From Primula veris (taxonomy: Eukaryota > Streptophyta > Magnoliopsida > Ericales > Primulaceae): a DNA stretch of 64,000 nucleotides. Position 1 is the first letter of the stretch. Each line of letters opens with the position of its first letter. Below the pieces are notes generated by a model. The model saw only the letters and a program-made list of their open reading frames with translations, ran no database searches and was not told the origin of the DNA. The position numbers and the translations under genes were made by a program. The stretch lies in NCBI GenBank assembly GCA_963682055.1, contig OY821741.1, positions 1,433,501 through 1,497,500 of the forward strand, read 5' to 3'. Positions 45,361-58,607 of the stretch are shown piece by piece.

Positions 45361-46535
45361 AATGACTCAAAATGACGCATATTGTTTTCAAAAATGACCC
45401 TGAATTGACATGATTTAAAATGACTAAGACCGTTTGCTTAAAATGACTCAAACTATTTTTGAATGACCATAAACGATCACATAATGATTTTTAAAATGAT
45501 TCAATCTATTTTAAAAATGAAGAAAATAAAGCAATTCTGAATACTTTCCTAGCTAGTAACGTCAGTAAAATTATTTTTATTACTCGGTACTCACCGTCAT
45601 TATCTAAAATAATTATAGACTTTTTTCTTCTTCAAAAAAAGAAAAATAAATTATTTTTATATTTATATTACTCCATATTATATTATATAAATGTTTTTTC
45701 CCAAGATTAAAATTTTATGTTATTAGTGTTGTTTGTTGGCTTATTTAGTTATCTGGGCAACTTTAAAATAATCAATTTACAACATGGGCATTTATTATTT
45801 TTATATGCTCAACTGTGACATTAGAGTTAGTATTTGTTTGCTTTATGCTTAAACTGTTTTCTTTTATGATTTAATTTGCGTATAATTGCAGCTTATGCTT
45901 GTTTGCTTCTCTGTTTAATTGTTTAACTATTTAAGAAAAAAATGGTGTGTATACTAATTTAGGCTATATGCTTATACAAATTAGGCATTTAGGAGTATTA
46001 TTCAGGGGGAAATATTTAAGTATTTGATGTTGACATAATGTTGACTTTTTCGGTACCGTTTTACGAGTTCAAATAAAGTGGCTTATTTGCTCAAAACTGC
46101 AACACAATGCTAGAAAAGCTAGAATGCATCTGCTTTTTAATTATGGACTGTTTTCGGATTTTATATTCAGTGCCGTATTACAAGATGTGGCAAGCTTACA
46201 TTTGGCCGATGTTATATCTGTTGATGTTGTGTTGATCTCAAGTCCTATGTGAATGTAAAAAGCTATAAATATGTTCTTATTTATCTGTGTAATTCAAGCA
46301 ATATAATAGTTTTATTTTTACATTTAGTATAAAATATTGAAAGCAGTGAAGTGGAATATAAAATATGTTCCTAAAAAGACGTTATGCACCCTTGTTTTCC
46401 TTCTGCAGGTTAAACTGACATATATAAATAAAAACATAAACACCTTTATTCGAATTACATAAATAAATAAGAGCAATATAAGAGTATTTAAAAACAGCTT
46501 TGATTATAAAATTTATTGTTCTTTGAGAAAGTAAA
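45361..46535. other. Intergenic stretch between the two F-box pseudogenes
   Basis: Begins with loose AAAATGACTCAAA repeats (45361-45520); the rest is AT-rich. No gene recognised. Confidence 0.5.
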
Positions 46536-47692
46536 TTATTTTATATTGGGTACAAACCAAACAGGCGGTTGTACGTGATTTCCAGAAAGACCCACCATCT
46601 TATGAAAACTTTTGTCTTCTAATTTGAAGATCCCACAGTCTATGTCAGTTTCCGATTCCATATACGTACATGGACTGTCCAAATAAGATTGGGGTGTATA
46701 ATATATCGAATTACGATGGAACTTCAAACACTCTAAAGTCGAAAAAGACTCTGAACGATTAGCAGAACCTATGAACAAAGCTTGGTCGCCAAGGTCATGG
46801 ATTTCATGCCATGTTGCAAACTCCTCATTAGTTCCATGTACTAACTTAAAGATCTCAAATTTATTAGTTTTGTCAACTTCTAGCCGTCATATTCAACATT
46901 CCAATATCTCTTAACGAGTACCAATTCTCCATCTTTGGATTCAACAAGATAAAACCCATGAACATCTTCTTCTCGATATTCACATACAACTGTTTTGGCA
47001 CTTCCGTTATGGAAATCTATTTGTAAAAGTTCACGATTATATGTAACACTATATATACAACCTTTATGATAAATAACATCACAAGACACATAGCGCTTTA
47101 CTGGCTGAAGGTCGATAAACGTCCAATATTGGTCACCCGATTTGTAGTATGCCAATAGCGAACGAGATTGATAGATAACCACAACCTCGTAGTCATTTGG
47201 AGATGTACGTGGATCAGATGTTAATATTGCTTTATGTATAAAATGATCAAGTAAATTGACATCATGCCACTCATATCTTAACACCATACTAAGATCTTTA
47301 AAAATTGGGAGAGTAATTCTAGCAGAGCTGAAGGGGTCTAAAAGGGTTATAACCATGTTTCTATCCAAACAAAACAACCAACCATGAGATGAACCAACGA
47401 ATCTGAAATCATAAGGAATTGGTAGTTGAATGTCGAAAGACACCTTGTTGAGAACATTGTATAAACCTCTGCTATCATCATTATGTTTTTCGATTTTGAA
47501 CATTAGCATAGGAATTTCCTTACGAGATAACCTAAGAGTACCAAGAAAGTTATTCGAGCTAGGATTGAGTTTGCGCCAATTTGAACAAACAGCTGGAAAA
47601 GAAAATTAATCTGAGAGTAGAGCAAACTTTGTCACGATCAAATCTAGTATGTGTTCCGGAAGCCCAGCCCAATCACGGGTTGATGAAGTCAT
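46536..47692 (-). pseudogene. F-box/DUF295 (KIB-like) gene with one nonsense codon and one frameshift
   Basis: The frame starts at ATG 47692. An F-box-like N terminus (RDWAGLPEHILDLIVTKFAL ... AVCSNWRKL) would bind SKP1 in an SCF ubiquitin ligase. It is interrupted by TAA at 47608-47606 (codon 29), where the family has an aromatic residue. The same frame then runs to 46880 through the DUF295 propeller (FVGSSHGWLFCLD, VVVIYQSRSLLAYYKSGDQYW, YHKGCIYSV). At about 46880 a one-base shift is needed to continue with KFEIFKLV, LGDQALFIG, NSIYY and WFVPNIK, ending at 46536. Total length of about 385 residues is normal for the family. Alternatively the TAA could lie in a tiny intron ending at TTTTCCAG (47592), but no convincing donor is seen. 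Probably a recent pseudogene. Confidence 0.85.
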
Positions 47693-48582
47693 TTGAAAAA
47701 AAAAGTAATATATCCTTGAGTTAATAAGAATTTCATAATTCTTTTCATGTTAGTCATGAAGTGAAGAGGTCATTCTTCTAATCTTCTTTTAAAAAAACCA
47801 AGTTAATAAAAATATCACAAATAAATTCAAGTTTAGGTTGTATGAAGACAAGTACACATATGTAGCGCTAGGGATGGCAAAAAAACAACATTTATAACCC
47901 GACCCGCCTCACTAGCGGTCGGGTAAAAATGCAGAATATTACGGGTAGGGTTTAAACCTGGTTCAGGTACCGGAGTTGCGGATGAAATTGATGGGGTTGG
48001 CGGCTAGGGTTGAACTCTGAATGTTGTAATAATATTTATGCACGGACTGTGGTTGTGCATTTGAATAGACACAAGGACCAATGACGTAATTTTAAGTAAA
48101 GTATTTTTTTCATGGTTTGTTACCTGGGAGCAAATTTAGCTCAATGATTATACTAATCCGAATCCATAAATTTTATACAAACATAATATATTGTAGATCC
48201 TTGTAGTATATAATTAAAAACATAAATTTTATACAAACATAATATATGGTTTGTGTATATATGGTTCTTGTTAAACGGTTTCGTGTTTGTTGAATGTGAA
48301 CGGTTTTAGTTGGTGGACATATTTTGTATCCAGTTGTGTGTTACTCGTGGTGTGATTATATAGGAATATTTTTTATGTGCTACATGTATTGATTGAGGAT
48401 TGTGGTGGTGCCTTCCAACGGATTGTTTTTATGATTGTTAGTGACTGAAACTAAATTACGACGGGTTAAGAAGGATTGATATTTGTGTAGACAAGTAGGA
48501 TTTGTAGGCGTTTAGTTTGTTTCATGTTTTCGTTGTACTCTGTATGCCGTGTGTATATGGTATCATTTTTAAGTGTTAATGT
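47693..48582. other. Intergenic stretch with a hAT-like remnant
   Basis: At 47873, AGGGATGGCAAAAAAAC with nearby ACCCGACCCG and GGTCGGGTA motifs resembles a hAT terminus; its other end is unclear (about 48015). A 30-bp direct repeat of CATAAATTTTATACAAACAT lies at about 48164 and 48221. The remainder up to the gypsy element is unrecognised. Confidence 0.45.
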
Positions 48583-49404
48583 GGTTCTCGGGCTCATAGG
48601 GTTCGAGACTGTCCTAGGGCTAAGTGTCATAAGTGTGGTGGTTTAGGACATCTTCAAAGTCAGTGCATGTCTAGGGGAACTAGTGTCATTTCCTCAGCTC
48701 CTATTCGTACTACTCCAACTACTCAGAACTATTCGATTGCGCCTTCTTATTCCGGTCCTAAGGCTCCTATTCCTCGTAATTCTATGGCAACTCGCGGTGG
48801 TTTTCAGAGTTCCAGTCGTGGTGGTTATCAACAGCACCAGTCTTCTCAATCTTCTCAGGGTACTCAAGCTCGTGTGTTCGCCTTGCCTCAAGTTAATACT
48901 GACAGAGGTGAACCTTCAGTTATTCGAGGTACCTTACCCGTTAGCTCTTCTTGGGCTAATGTATTATTTGATACTGGCGCTTCTCGTTCATTTATTTTCT
49001 CTCGTTTTGCTTTATCTATGAGTTTATTATTCAGTATTCAGGATCCTGCTATTTTGGTTGAAACTCCTATTCATGGTTGTGTCCCGCTTGATCGCATATG
49101 TCATGACTGTGTGCTTTATATTTCTGAACACCCTTTTATGTTCGACTTTCTTGTGCTTGATATGACTAGCTTTGATGTTATTCTTGGTATGGACTGGTTA
49201 TCTTTCTTCCAGGCCATTATTGATTGTGAGCGTAGACGTGTATCTTTTATTACTCCTTCTGGTGATCGTATTATTTTCTCTGGGGACCGATGTAGTCGTT
49301 TTTCTCCGTCGTGGAACATTGTTGATGACTTGGGTGGGTTATTAGCTAGCTTATCGGTTAGTGATGAAGCGTCTACCGATGTCAAGCTACCTCCGGTGGT
49401 GTGA
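48583..49404 (+). pseudogene. Chromovirus gag end and protease
   Basis: The open frame holds half of one zinc knuckle (HRVRDCP), a complete CCHC (CHKCGGLGHLQSQC), an S/T/Q-rich linker and a pepsin-like retroviral protease (VLFDTGASRSFIF; FDVILGMDWL). The first ATG, at 48667, lies after the knuckle and is not a genuine start. It ends in TGA at 49402, where a missing base shifts the frame; the RT part continues in the next frame from about 49400. Confidence 0.88.
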
Positions 49405-52307
49405 GTTTTCCGAGGTGTTTCCTAATGATCTTGTCGAACTTCCTCCTCAGCGTGAGGTGGAGTTTTCTATAGACTTAGCACCAGGGACTGCTCCTGTTGC
49501 TATGGCTCCTTATCATTTAGCGCCAGCTGAACTGAAATATTTAAAGGAACAGTTGGATGATTTGTTGGGAAAGGGATTTATACGTCCTAGTGTGTCTCCG
49601 TGGGGTCCGCCAACATTATTTGTCCAGAAGAAGGATGGTAGTATGCGTATGTGTATTGATTATCGTAAGCTGAATCGAGTTACGATAAAGAATAAGTATC
49701 CCCTGCCACGAATTGAGGACCTCTTCGATCAGCTAAAAGGGTCGAAGTGTTTTTCAAAGATTGATCTTTGCTCAGGGTACCATCAACTTCGAGTTCGTGA
49801 GATGGATATTCCTAAGACTGCATTTCGTACTCGGTATGGTCATTATGAGTTTCTAGTGATGCCATTCGGGTTAACGAATGCACCTGCTGCTTTTATGGAC
49901 TTGATGAACCGTGTTTTTAGAACATTTCTGGATAAGTTTGTCGTGGTGTTTGTGGACGATATTCTGGTATACTCTTCATCTGAGGAAGAACATAGGGATC
50001 ATCTTCGTATTGTGCTTACTCTTTTACGAGAGCACAAGCTCTATGCTAAGTTTTCCAAGTGCGAGTTTTGGATGTCAGAGGTGAATTTTCTTAGCCACGT
50101 AGTGTCTCTAGGTGGAGTATCGGTTGATCCTTCTAAGATCAAGGCGGTAGCTGATTGGGTGCAACCAAGAAGTGTGTTCGAGATCCGAAGTTTTTTGGGA
50201 CTTGCGGGCTATTATCGAAGATTCGTACAAGATTTCTCTCATTTGGCTGGTCCATTAACTCGACTAACGAAGAAAGGTGTTAAATTTGAATGGGACGAAA
50301 AGTGTGAGATTTTTTTTCACGAATTGAAGGGTCGCCTAACTTCTGCCCCTATTCTCATCATCCCAGAACGAGGTGTGGAGTATAATATTTATTGTCATGC
50401 TTCGAAGGAAGGTCTCGGAGCAGTTTTAATGCAAGATGCCAAGGTTGTTAGTTATGCGTCCCGACAGTTAAAGGTCCATGAGAAGAATTATCCTACTCAT
50501 GATCTCGAGTTGGCGGCAGTGGTGTTTTCTTTGAAGTGTTGGCGGCACTACTTGTTTGGGGAGAGATTCAACGTGTTTTCGGATCACAAGAATCTCAAGT
50601 ATATTTTCACCCAGCGTGACCTAAACTTAAGACAGAGGATGTGGATGGAGTATCTCGAGCAATATGACTTCGACTTACAATACTATCCCGGTAAAGCAAA
50701 TATGGTGGCGGACGCCTTGAGTCGCAAGACTAGGTGTTCTTTGGCATGCGTAGCTGTTAATGAATGGGGTATGCTAAATGTTCTTAACGAATTCGACTTG
50801 GAAGTGGGTGAAGAAGAAAATTCAGCCGTGTTGTTCTCGGTGAAGGTGCAACCGTCGTTAGTCTCGAGGGTAATTGAGGCCCAACAAGGGGACGAGGAAT
50901 CTAGAGACTTACGAGTTAAAGTTTCGAGTGAGTTGGGACTCAACAGATGGAAGATTGGCTCAGATGGCGGAGTGAGATTTATGGATCGTTTGTTTATAGC
51001 TATGAGTATGCACATGGAGGTTATGAGAGAATTCCACCATTCTCGATTGGCAGTTCATCCTGGTGGTACCAAGATGTACCACGACCTAGCTCAACAATTT
51101 TATTGGAGTGGAATGAAAAAGGATGTCGCGGACTTTGTTAGTAAATCTCTTACCTGTCAGCAGGTGAAGATAGAACATCAGAGGCCGGGAGGGTTGCTTA
51201 AACCTTTGCCTATACCCGAGTGGAAGTGGGAACGTATAACTATGGACTTTGTAGTGGGGTTGCCGAGATCTAGTAGGGGGAAAGATGCGATATGGGTCGT
51301 AGTGGATCGGTTGACAAAATCGGCCCACTTTCTCCCGATGCGTGTTAGCGACAAAGTCAAGCAGCTATGCGAGCTTTATGTCTGTGAGATTGTTCGCTTA
51401 CATGGCCTCCCAGTTTCTATTGTGTCTGATCGTGATCCTCGTTTTGTGTCTCGTTTCTGGCAGAGCCTTCAGAAGGCGTTAGGGACGAAACTAGATTTGA
51501 GTACGGCATATCACCCTCAGACCGATGGGCAGTCGGAGAGGACTATCCAAACTTTGGAGGATATGCTTCGTGCGTGTGTACTTGATTTTGGTGGGGGTTG
51601 GGAGAAACATGTGGCGTTGATTCGAGCATTGAGATGGCCCCTTATGAGGCCCAATATGGGCAACCTTGTAGATCTCCTGTGTGTTGGACGGAGGCCGGTG
51701 AGTCGTCATTGTTAGGACCAGATGTGGTTCGAGAGACTACAGAGAAGATTCTTTTGATTAAGCAAAAGCTAGAGACAGCGAGAAGCCGTCAAAAGAGTAC
51801 GCGGATAGACGAAGGCGACCATTGGAGTTTGGGGTGGGTGATCATGTGTTCCTTAAAATATTTCCGCGTAAGGGCATTATGCGTTTTGGAAGGCGTGGGA
51901 AGTTGTCACCGCGGTTTATTGGACCTTTCTTGATTTTGGAGAGAATTGGTGATCTGGCCTATCAGTTAGCTTTGCCACCGCAATTGGCGAATGTACACCC
52001 AGTGTTTCATGTTTCGATGCTCCGGAAGTATGAGCCAGACCCATCTCATATTCTGAATTTTTCCGATCTTCGAGTACATGAGGACGTTTCTTATGTGGTT
52101 CGTCCGGTCCGTATACTTGATAGACGTGAGCAGGTACTACGAAGGCGCGTTATTCCTTTGGTGAAAGTATTGTGGAGTCACCATGGGACCGAAGAGGCAA
52201 CATGGGAACATGAGCTGGAGATTTGTGCTAAGTATCCAGACTTATTTATTGATTCGGGTATGTGTTTAATTTCGGGACGAAATTCTTTTAAGTTGGGGAG
52301 AATGTAA
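49397..52307 (+). pseudogene. Chromovirus pol: RT, RNase H, integrase, chromodomain-like end
   Basis: RT begins at [11 protein letters not shown]. It includes [38 protein letters not shown] and the catalytic FVDDILVYS, then RNase H ([26 protein letters not shown]). Integrase has an H2C2 finger ([11 protein letters not shown] ... LTCQQVK), [15 protein letters not shown] and [13 protein letters not shown]. After 51640 the expected segment around FAYN is deleted (about 28 bases), and near 51796 one more base is lost. The last frame (to 52307) has GVGDHVFLK, LPPQLANVHPVFHVSMLRKY and a terminal VKVLWSHHGTEEATWEHE, the chromodomain-like tail of plant chromoviruses. Three shifts in all, plus truncation: inactive. 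Confidence 0.92.
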
Positions 52308-54511
52308 CGTCTCGGAAATTTTGTACTTTATTATTAATTTTAGTAATACGATAGTGATATTTAGTTTTGTGGGTGATTACATATTTGTGTGAAATATACA
52401 CGTGTGATATGAAATTGGGTGTATATAATAGTGGTGGGTGTGATTTGTATTATTTAATAACTAAGTTGACTAATTAGTAAATTAGTTATACTTATCTACA
52501 TATACATATATACATATTACATATATACATAGATACATATATAGAAGAGAGAGAGAGAGACGAACGCCGGAGAAGGGGTTAGGTCGTCGGAAAGGGGCTG
52601 GTCAGGCTGTGGTGGTAGGTGGCGGTAGTGGGTGCGGTTTAGGGTTTTAGGGCAGCGACTTCGGGAGCCGATTCCGAGGTCATCGGGGGTCCGTTTTCGA
52701 CAATCAAATATGTTTTCTTAGCCTATTTTTTGAGAGTTATCTATCCGTGTAAGCCATTTCATCTGATTTTAACTTTTATAAAAACCCATTTTTGGGAATA
52801 TTTGCTATAATCCGAATTAGGTGCTTTTATATTAATTCGTAGCTCGTTTTAATTACATTTTTAGGGCTATTTAAGGACCGTTATTGGGCTGTCCAGATCT
52901 GGTTCTAATTGTTCGTTGGGATTTCGACTTGAGTTTGGGGTTTTTTTTGACAAACGAGCTCTCGTTTGTGTAGGTAAGGGGGAGGAATATGGTTTCGCTT
53001 TAAAGGCGGTTTTGTGTGTTGTTTGTCGTATGCTAGGCTATGTAAAATGGTTAGCGTGTATTGCATCATGTTATTGTACTTTGTGTGTAACAGGCTTTGC
53101 ATTGTTTTATTTATGGTGATTATATTGTGTATGGTGATTTTATTATTTTTATTAGAAAATGAATTGTGAAAAAAAAAGGTGATTTAAATGTGTTATTTAA
53201 TTTAATCTTTTAAAAACGTGAAAGTGATGAAAGTGTGAAAGTGGTGAAAGTGTGACAGTGGTGATATTGTGTGAACATTGTGGTGATACCTTGACATAGA
53301 TGTGTTCAAGTGATTTTTAATATTTGATTAAATAAACTATTAAAAAGTGTGGCGTTCTTTATTTTATTTTCAGTTTGTGGACTTTACTGTTTACGTTTTT
53401 GGGAGTCCTTTATATTTATTTTAGGGATTGCAGTACCAAGTGTTAAGGCGGAGCTGTTTCAGCTTACGGTGAGATCCCGGAAACTTGCGCAAGGATTAGG
53501 TATATCGGTACCATAGGGTTAGTCCCCTTAAAGCCGGCCCCATATCTTTTGGTCACATGTTAGTATCAGAATATGGGTGAGGGAACCATTGCACTTTGGG
53601 TCCTAGAGCAGAGTGGCTCTAAAAGTGGGTACATGTGAGGCAATCCCGACTTTGTGTTTCGTTGAGTCTTGTTTTATTTTGTTTTGTTTTGTTTTGTTTT
53701 ATTTTATTCTTAATTCAGTTGATCTTGATTATATGTTCATTTACTTGTGTTGCGAGTTATATTTGTTTATGTGTTTTTCGTGCAATTGCCTTTGTCATTA
53801 TTTGCCAAGATATCATATTTGTCATGTTAGGATTGTGTGTGCGTGCTTAGTAGCACTCGCCGTTTTTAAAGTGAGATTGTTTTCTTACCTCCTTTCTTTG
53901 TTTTCTGTATATTTTGTTCACGATCGATGTACAGGTGCTGATGTAGATAGTGGCGAAGTTTAGAGCGCTTGCATGAAGCTCATTATCATATTACACGTGA
54001 TCGCACGCACGCTAGACTTGTTTTTTTGTTCATTTTGACATTATATCGTTTTGAGCCTTGTTGGCCTAGTAAGCGTTTAGCGCGAGATTAATTTTCTTTT
54101 GGTTGGAGTAACTTATCTGGTTATATTTTAGATTACGCTATTTTATAGAATGTTAGCTGGGTTGGATTTGATTTATCCTTGTTGGATTATTTGGTAATCG
54201 CGTTGCGATTTTGCTATGTGTTGTTTCAGACAGGTCTAATTTATTGGAAACACATAGATACGCAAAGCTCATGCCGAAATTTTCTAAAACATACTGTATT
54301 GTTTGTGTTGTCACATTTGAACACCGTTTGCTACCCATAGGCCAATTTAGTGAACCAAATGTGATTATCGGCATGGTCTGAAGTATTTATTTGGTTCTAT
54401 TGATTGGAATATTATCGAATGACATTCTGCATGTTTCGTTATTTAAACTTTTCCCTTTTTATTTTAATTTACATTCACGACCCGGGTTTATCCAAAATCC
54501 GGAGCGTGACA
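52303..54511 (+). repeat. Chromovirus 3' LTR
   Basis: Begins TGTAACGTCTCGG right after the purine tract AGTTGGGGAGAA and ends CCGGAGCGTGACA; about 2,209 bp, as usual for Tekay/Del LTRs. It contains a GA microsatellite near 52545 and a TTTTG microsatellite at about 53668-53705. Short frames within it are not genes. The pol frame overlaps its first bases. Confidence 0.85.
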
Positions 54512-54565
54512 CTTTATAATGCCCTAAAATCTGAAATACGACACTTCAAACAGCAAACATCCCTC

Positions 54566-54832
54566 CTCAAAACTAGGGTTGGGTTCGGTCCGGTTCGGTT
54601 TTTGGCAAATCCGAAACCGAAACCGAAACCGATCAGATTTTTCGGTTCGGTTTTTTCGGTTTCGGTCTTTTTATTTTTTGGACCGAACCAGACCAGGTTT
54701 TTTGGGTCCGGTTTTGGTTTTTTTCGGTTCGGTTTTATTGTAAACCGAAACCGACCCGAAAAAGTTTCGGTTTTTCGGTCTTTTTCGGTTCGGTTCGGTT
54801 TTCTCGGGTTTTCGTCCAGCCCTACTCAAAAC
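54566..54832. mobile_element. 251-bp hAT MITE with perfect 8-bp target duplication
   Basis: The element is 54574-54824. It starts TAGGGTTGGGTTCGG and ends CGTCCAGCCCTA, filled with CGGTTCGGTTT and CCGAAACCGA motifs in opposing orientation. It is flanked by CTCAAAAC at 54566-54573 and 54825-54832. Non-coding; the 157-residue frame crossing it is a repeat artefact. Confidence 0.92.
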
Positions 54833-55511
54833 TACTACCGACTTAATGAAGCTCTGCGTAGCAACCTCTTCCTTTAAATAAATTTTACAAAGTTTATATG
54901 ACACAGGTTAATCCAAAAATAGTTATTTTAAGGCAGAGATGAGGCCGAGTGTGGCGTAGAGATTAATAAGGCAAATAGATATGTAGTTGGGGATGTAACA
55001 AATACCTTAAACGATGATTACATAACAACTTAGATCTATTTTTAGATATATGAATTATGTATGGTATAGATACGTTAATTATTATATAAATTTATGGGTT
55101 GAAAACATTGACTAATTGATGAGTTCAGATCTGGGTCTCGTCTGGGATAAACGATTTTGATTGGATTGAGAATATTGAATCCAAGTTCGATACGTTTAAC
55201 TATTGTTACGAATTTCTTAAGTCTGAATTCAAACTATAAACAATTAAGTACAAATCAATCTGATCTGAATCCTTTAACAGGGCGCGTTACAAGTCCCAAC
55301 TACAAAACTAACTTATTTTAAGCTAGAAGGTACCATAATTACCTTAATTTGATTAGAAAAAAAGCTAGTTGTTGAATTGGAATACCTTTTCGTTAAAAAG
55401 CTGTTGTTGCATAATACTTCACAATCTCAAAATAATAACCCCGGTATATCAGTAGTACATGATTAAACTAAGAAGATAACGACGAAAAAAGTAATATCGG
55501 TCCACTATCAA
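54833..55511. other. Intergenic stretch, partly paralogous to 11557-11640
   Basis: 55147-55230 repeats the TAAACGATTTTGAT and GAATATTGAATCCAAGTTCG blocks seen at 11557. The rest has no recognised content. Confidence 0.6.
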
Positions 55512-56929
55512 CATAAATTCAATTTGACTGAAACCCAGAATTTGATTAATCAACTAATAGCTTGGTGTTTCAACATATATTCAATTTGACTGAAACCCAG
55601 AATTTGATTAATCAACTAATAGCTTGGTGTTTCAACATCACTACAACAAAATGGCCATTTACTAACTAAAAACTCTAACTTATTTGGTAGTTAGTAAATA
55701 AAAATCGATTTACTAACTAAATTTCATATTTTTAATATTTACTAACTAATTTGTAACTATAATAATTTCAGTTGCTATATAGTAACTGAATACCAACTTA
55801 CAATTTTCAGTTGCTAAATACCAACGGAAATAGTAACTAGTACTTTAACAGTTAGTAGATACTAACTAATTGGTGACTACGACATTACCAGTTGCTAAAT
55901 ACTAACTGATCACTAACTAAAAAAATCCAGTTGCTAAATACTAATTGATTACCAACAAACAATTGTTAGTTGGTAAATACCAACCGGGTTAACAATGTTT
56001 GCTGTTTTAGTTAGTATATTATCAACTAATTTTTGTTTGCTAAATAATAATTTAATATCCAATATCAATATATTTATCTTTATATCCACAAACTAACACA
56101 ACTACATATATGTTTTCCCTATATATTCAATTAGTTATGTCAATAAACCCTCACATAACCCAAAAAATATTAAGAACCCGTTTATTAATAATCTCGCTAA
56201 GCGATCACTAAATAAGTTGGTAAATATTTGAAATTAATAAAAGTTTGCACCATCAAAAGTAGAGCAATTATTGAAATACTATCGATAATTGATAGAGCTA
56301 CCAGTGAAAAGCATATTGCGTTCAAAGATAGTGAATAAATTGTGAATGCTTCTTTTTCATATATTTGGTTGAAAAAAGACTAATTATCAAACACAATGGT
56401 CGAAAAGACATACATGTATATGTATTTATTGGTGAAACCGAAATTGGAGATGAAACCAAATAAAAAAAATAGAAAAAAATATTACTAACATGGGATGGAA
56501 GATTGCAAATAATACAATATGTTTATATTTATGTTAGAATTATGTTTACTATGTAATAAATTGGTGTTTAGTGTTGTATATCACGTTTATTTTTGGTATA
56601 TTTTAAAACATTGTTAAATAATTGATTTTGATTATAAGAGTTTTAATAACTTTACAATTTTTTTGAATATTTTTTAAAGAGATAAAATGTATCTTTCAGA
56701 CCTTAAAACGATAAAATGTTCAATAACAAAGAGCCATATATTTGGAAATTTAAAATAAAATGAACTTTTAAAATAAAATGAAAATTTAAAATAAAATAAT
56801 ATTTGAAAATTAGAGTAAAAGGGTCATATATTGGTTTGAATATGTCAATATGTTTTAAAGAAGGACCAATGGATAAATAGTTACAAATTAGAAATCAAAA
56901 TAGTGTGTGGTAAAATGAAACCAAAATAA

Positions 56930-57300
56930 AAGAAGGGGGCGTTTATAGGTTGTAGGGTTACACTTAAGAGTTGGGATAAGTTCCAAAACAAAGAGCGCTG
57001 CCTCCCAAAAGAAAAGCAGAGAGAGAGAGAGAAGAAGGCGCCGCCTCCCTCATCTCACCATATCCTTCATCGTCTGTGGTCATTCCTCCTTGCTTTAAAG
57101 CATCCGTTCTCTCCCTTTCGTATGTTTTATCATCATATCTGTTAATTTCTATTTTTATTTCTGTTTTTGTATTTGCATTTGAGAATTACATTTTTTATTT
57201 ATCATTTTTATACAACATATATCATCTTTTTTATTGTTTGCTACTTATATTGCAATTTTGCCCTTGGATTTTGTTCACTGGTTATTAAGGTTTTGGCATA
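56930..57300 (+). other. Leader-like sequence inside the CACTA element
   Basis: A GC-richer patch (GAGCGCTGCCTCCC, a GA repeat, GAAGGCGCCGCCTCCCTC) followed by pyrimidine-rich DNA looks like a plant 5' leader and first intron on the plus strand. It may be a second captured fragment. No protein is assigned. Confidence 0.35.
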
Positions 57301-57875
57301 AAATAATTTCAGATTTAGAGTTTATTTTTTAGTACAAATAAACTGGAATCTGTTAATTAGATCTGGTATTTGGTGTTTGGGGATCTATGTTTGTTATATT
57401 AATCTATTTTGATGTTTGTGTTTGTACTCACTGTGTTTTGTTGCTTGTTTACAATTGTAATCACTGTGGCTTGTTTGCTACATATTTAAGCAAATAAGCT
57501 GTCTTATTTTTTAGTATTACCTTTGAAATATTATATTTTTCTTTAGGCTTGTATTAAAAGAAATCATAAACTGAAACTAATGAAATCAAATACTATGTGT
57601 GGCAAGACTGCGCTTCTCAAACTTGTACCAGATTCTCAGTTAAGACAAGTTTCCATAATACTCCGTATATCAAAAAATTGTAAATTAACCAAATAATCCT
57701 AATTAACTAATTCAAATTTATAGTAATACTATTTAATTATATTAATACCTATAAATTGCTATGAAATCTGCTGTCTCTGTTTTTATATCTGTCGGTTCAT
57801 TCAAGTTTCAAGTAAAGTCGAATAGTATTTATTCAGCAATCTATCAAATGGTTGTTTCCTATTTACAAGTTTACT

Positions 57876-58607
57876 CTATATATTTACAGTCACAATTCTG
57901 TTTCCTATCGTGAATGGTAAGGTTTTCCGAATTTGCCAAATGAAACTAAGGAAAACAAGTATTTCAACAATTGGAACTAAAATAATATAGCAAAAACCAA
58001 TGTTAAACAATTGCAAGAAGTGGTACCAGTTCTTGATTTGCACATGGTTCCGGCCTTGACTGAATGATCTCAATGGAGATTTTCCTTTTTCATTCTCCAT
58101 GAAGCTCAACCGCACGCTCTTTTTCAATGATATTTCGTTATACGGCAAATTGATCGAAACCCTTAGCTTCGATTTCGCAAACTTTTGCTGCCTAGTGAAA
58201 TTCTCTGTCGATTTGGGGTGCAAGGGAGACTGTTTCAGAATACTCCTCGGCTGGTCATTTACTGATTTAGCCCTTAGGCTATGATCGAACAATGGATGCT
58301 TATCTTTACTGTAATCTCCGTTTGCAAACTCAAAACCTTCCAAGTTCTCCGATTTCGGAACGGCGGGTGCCATTGAGAAGAGGGCGGCATTGAATGAGGC
58401 CAATCTTATTATTTTCTCTGATTTGCCACCATTGCATTGACCGTTGGGATGAACTGTTGCGGGACTGTTGGATTGACCATTCGGATGAGACTTTGTGTTT
58501 GTTTTCGACAATTTCCTGATCACAACTTTGGGCTTAGCCCTGCGTCGATTTGGCCATCGTAGCTTTAAGCAGAGGCGCTGTAGTTTTTTGTTGAGAACTG
58601 CAAACAT
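57876..58607 (-). pseudogene. Captured N-terminal fragment of an endonuclease/exonuclease/phosphatase-family gene
   Basis: A 243-codon minus-strand frame starts MFAVLNKKLQRLCLKLRWPN and contains a basic RRRAKPKVVIRKL stretch, IRLASFNAALFSMAPAVP, RAKSVNDQPRSILKQSPLHP and FAKSKLRVSINLPYNEISL. From memory these match the conserved N-terminal region of plant DNase I-like (EEP) superfamily proteins. The catalytic EEP domain that should follow is absent. The last 45 or so residues become hydrophobic (FCYIILVPIVEILVFLSF) and look like intron read-through after a possible GTACCA donor near 58022. The frame is open with no lesion, which fits recent capture or selection. The protein, if made, would lack nuclease activity. 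Confidence 0.75.

Larger units (their letters stand above)
48583..54511 (+). mobile_element. Ty3/gypsy chromovirus (Tekay/Del-like), 5'-truncated
   Basis: Homology starts inside a gag zinc-knuckle region at about 48583 and continues through protease, RT, RNase H, integrase and a chromodomain-like tail into a 2.2-kb 3' LTR. No 5' LTR, primer site or N-terminal gag is present, and unrelated AT-rich DNA abuts the break. Confidence 0.9.

Noticed and set aside
54404..54877. 157-residue plus-strand frame with RF-rich repeats
   Set aside because: It crosses the LTR end and the hAT MITE; the repeats come from CGGTTCGG motifs.
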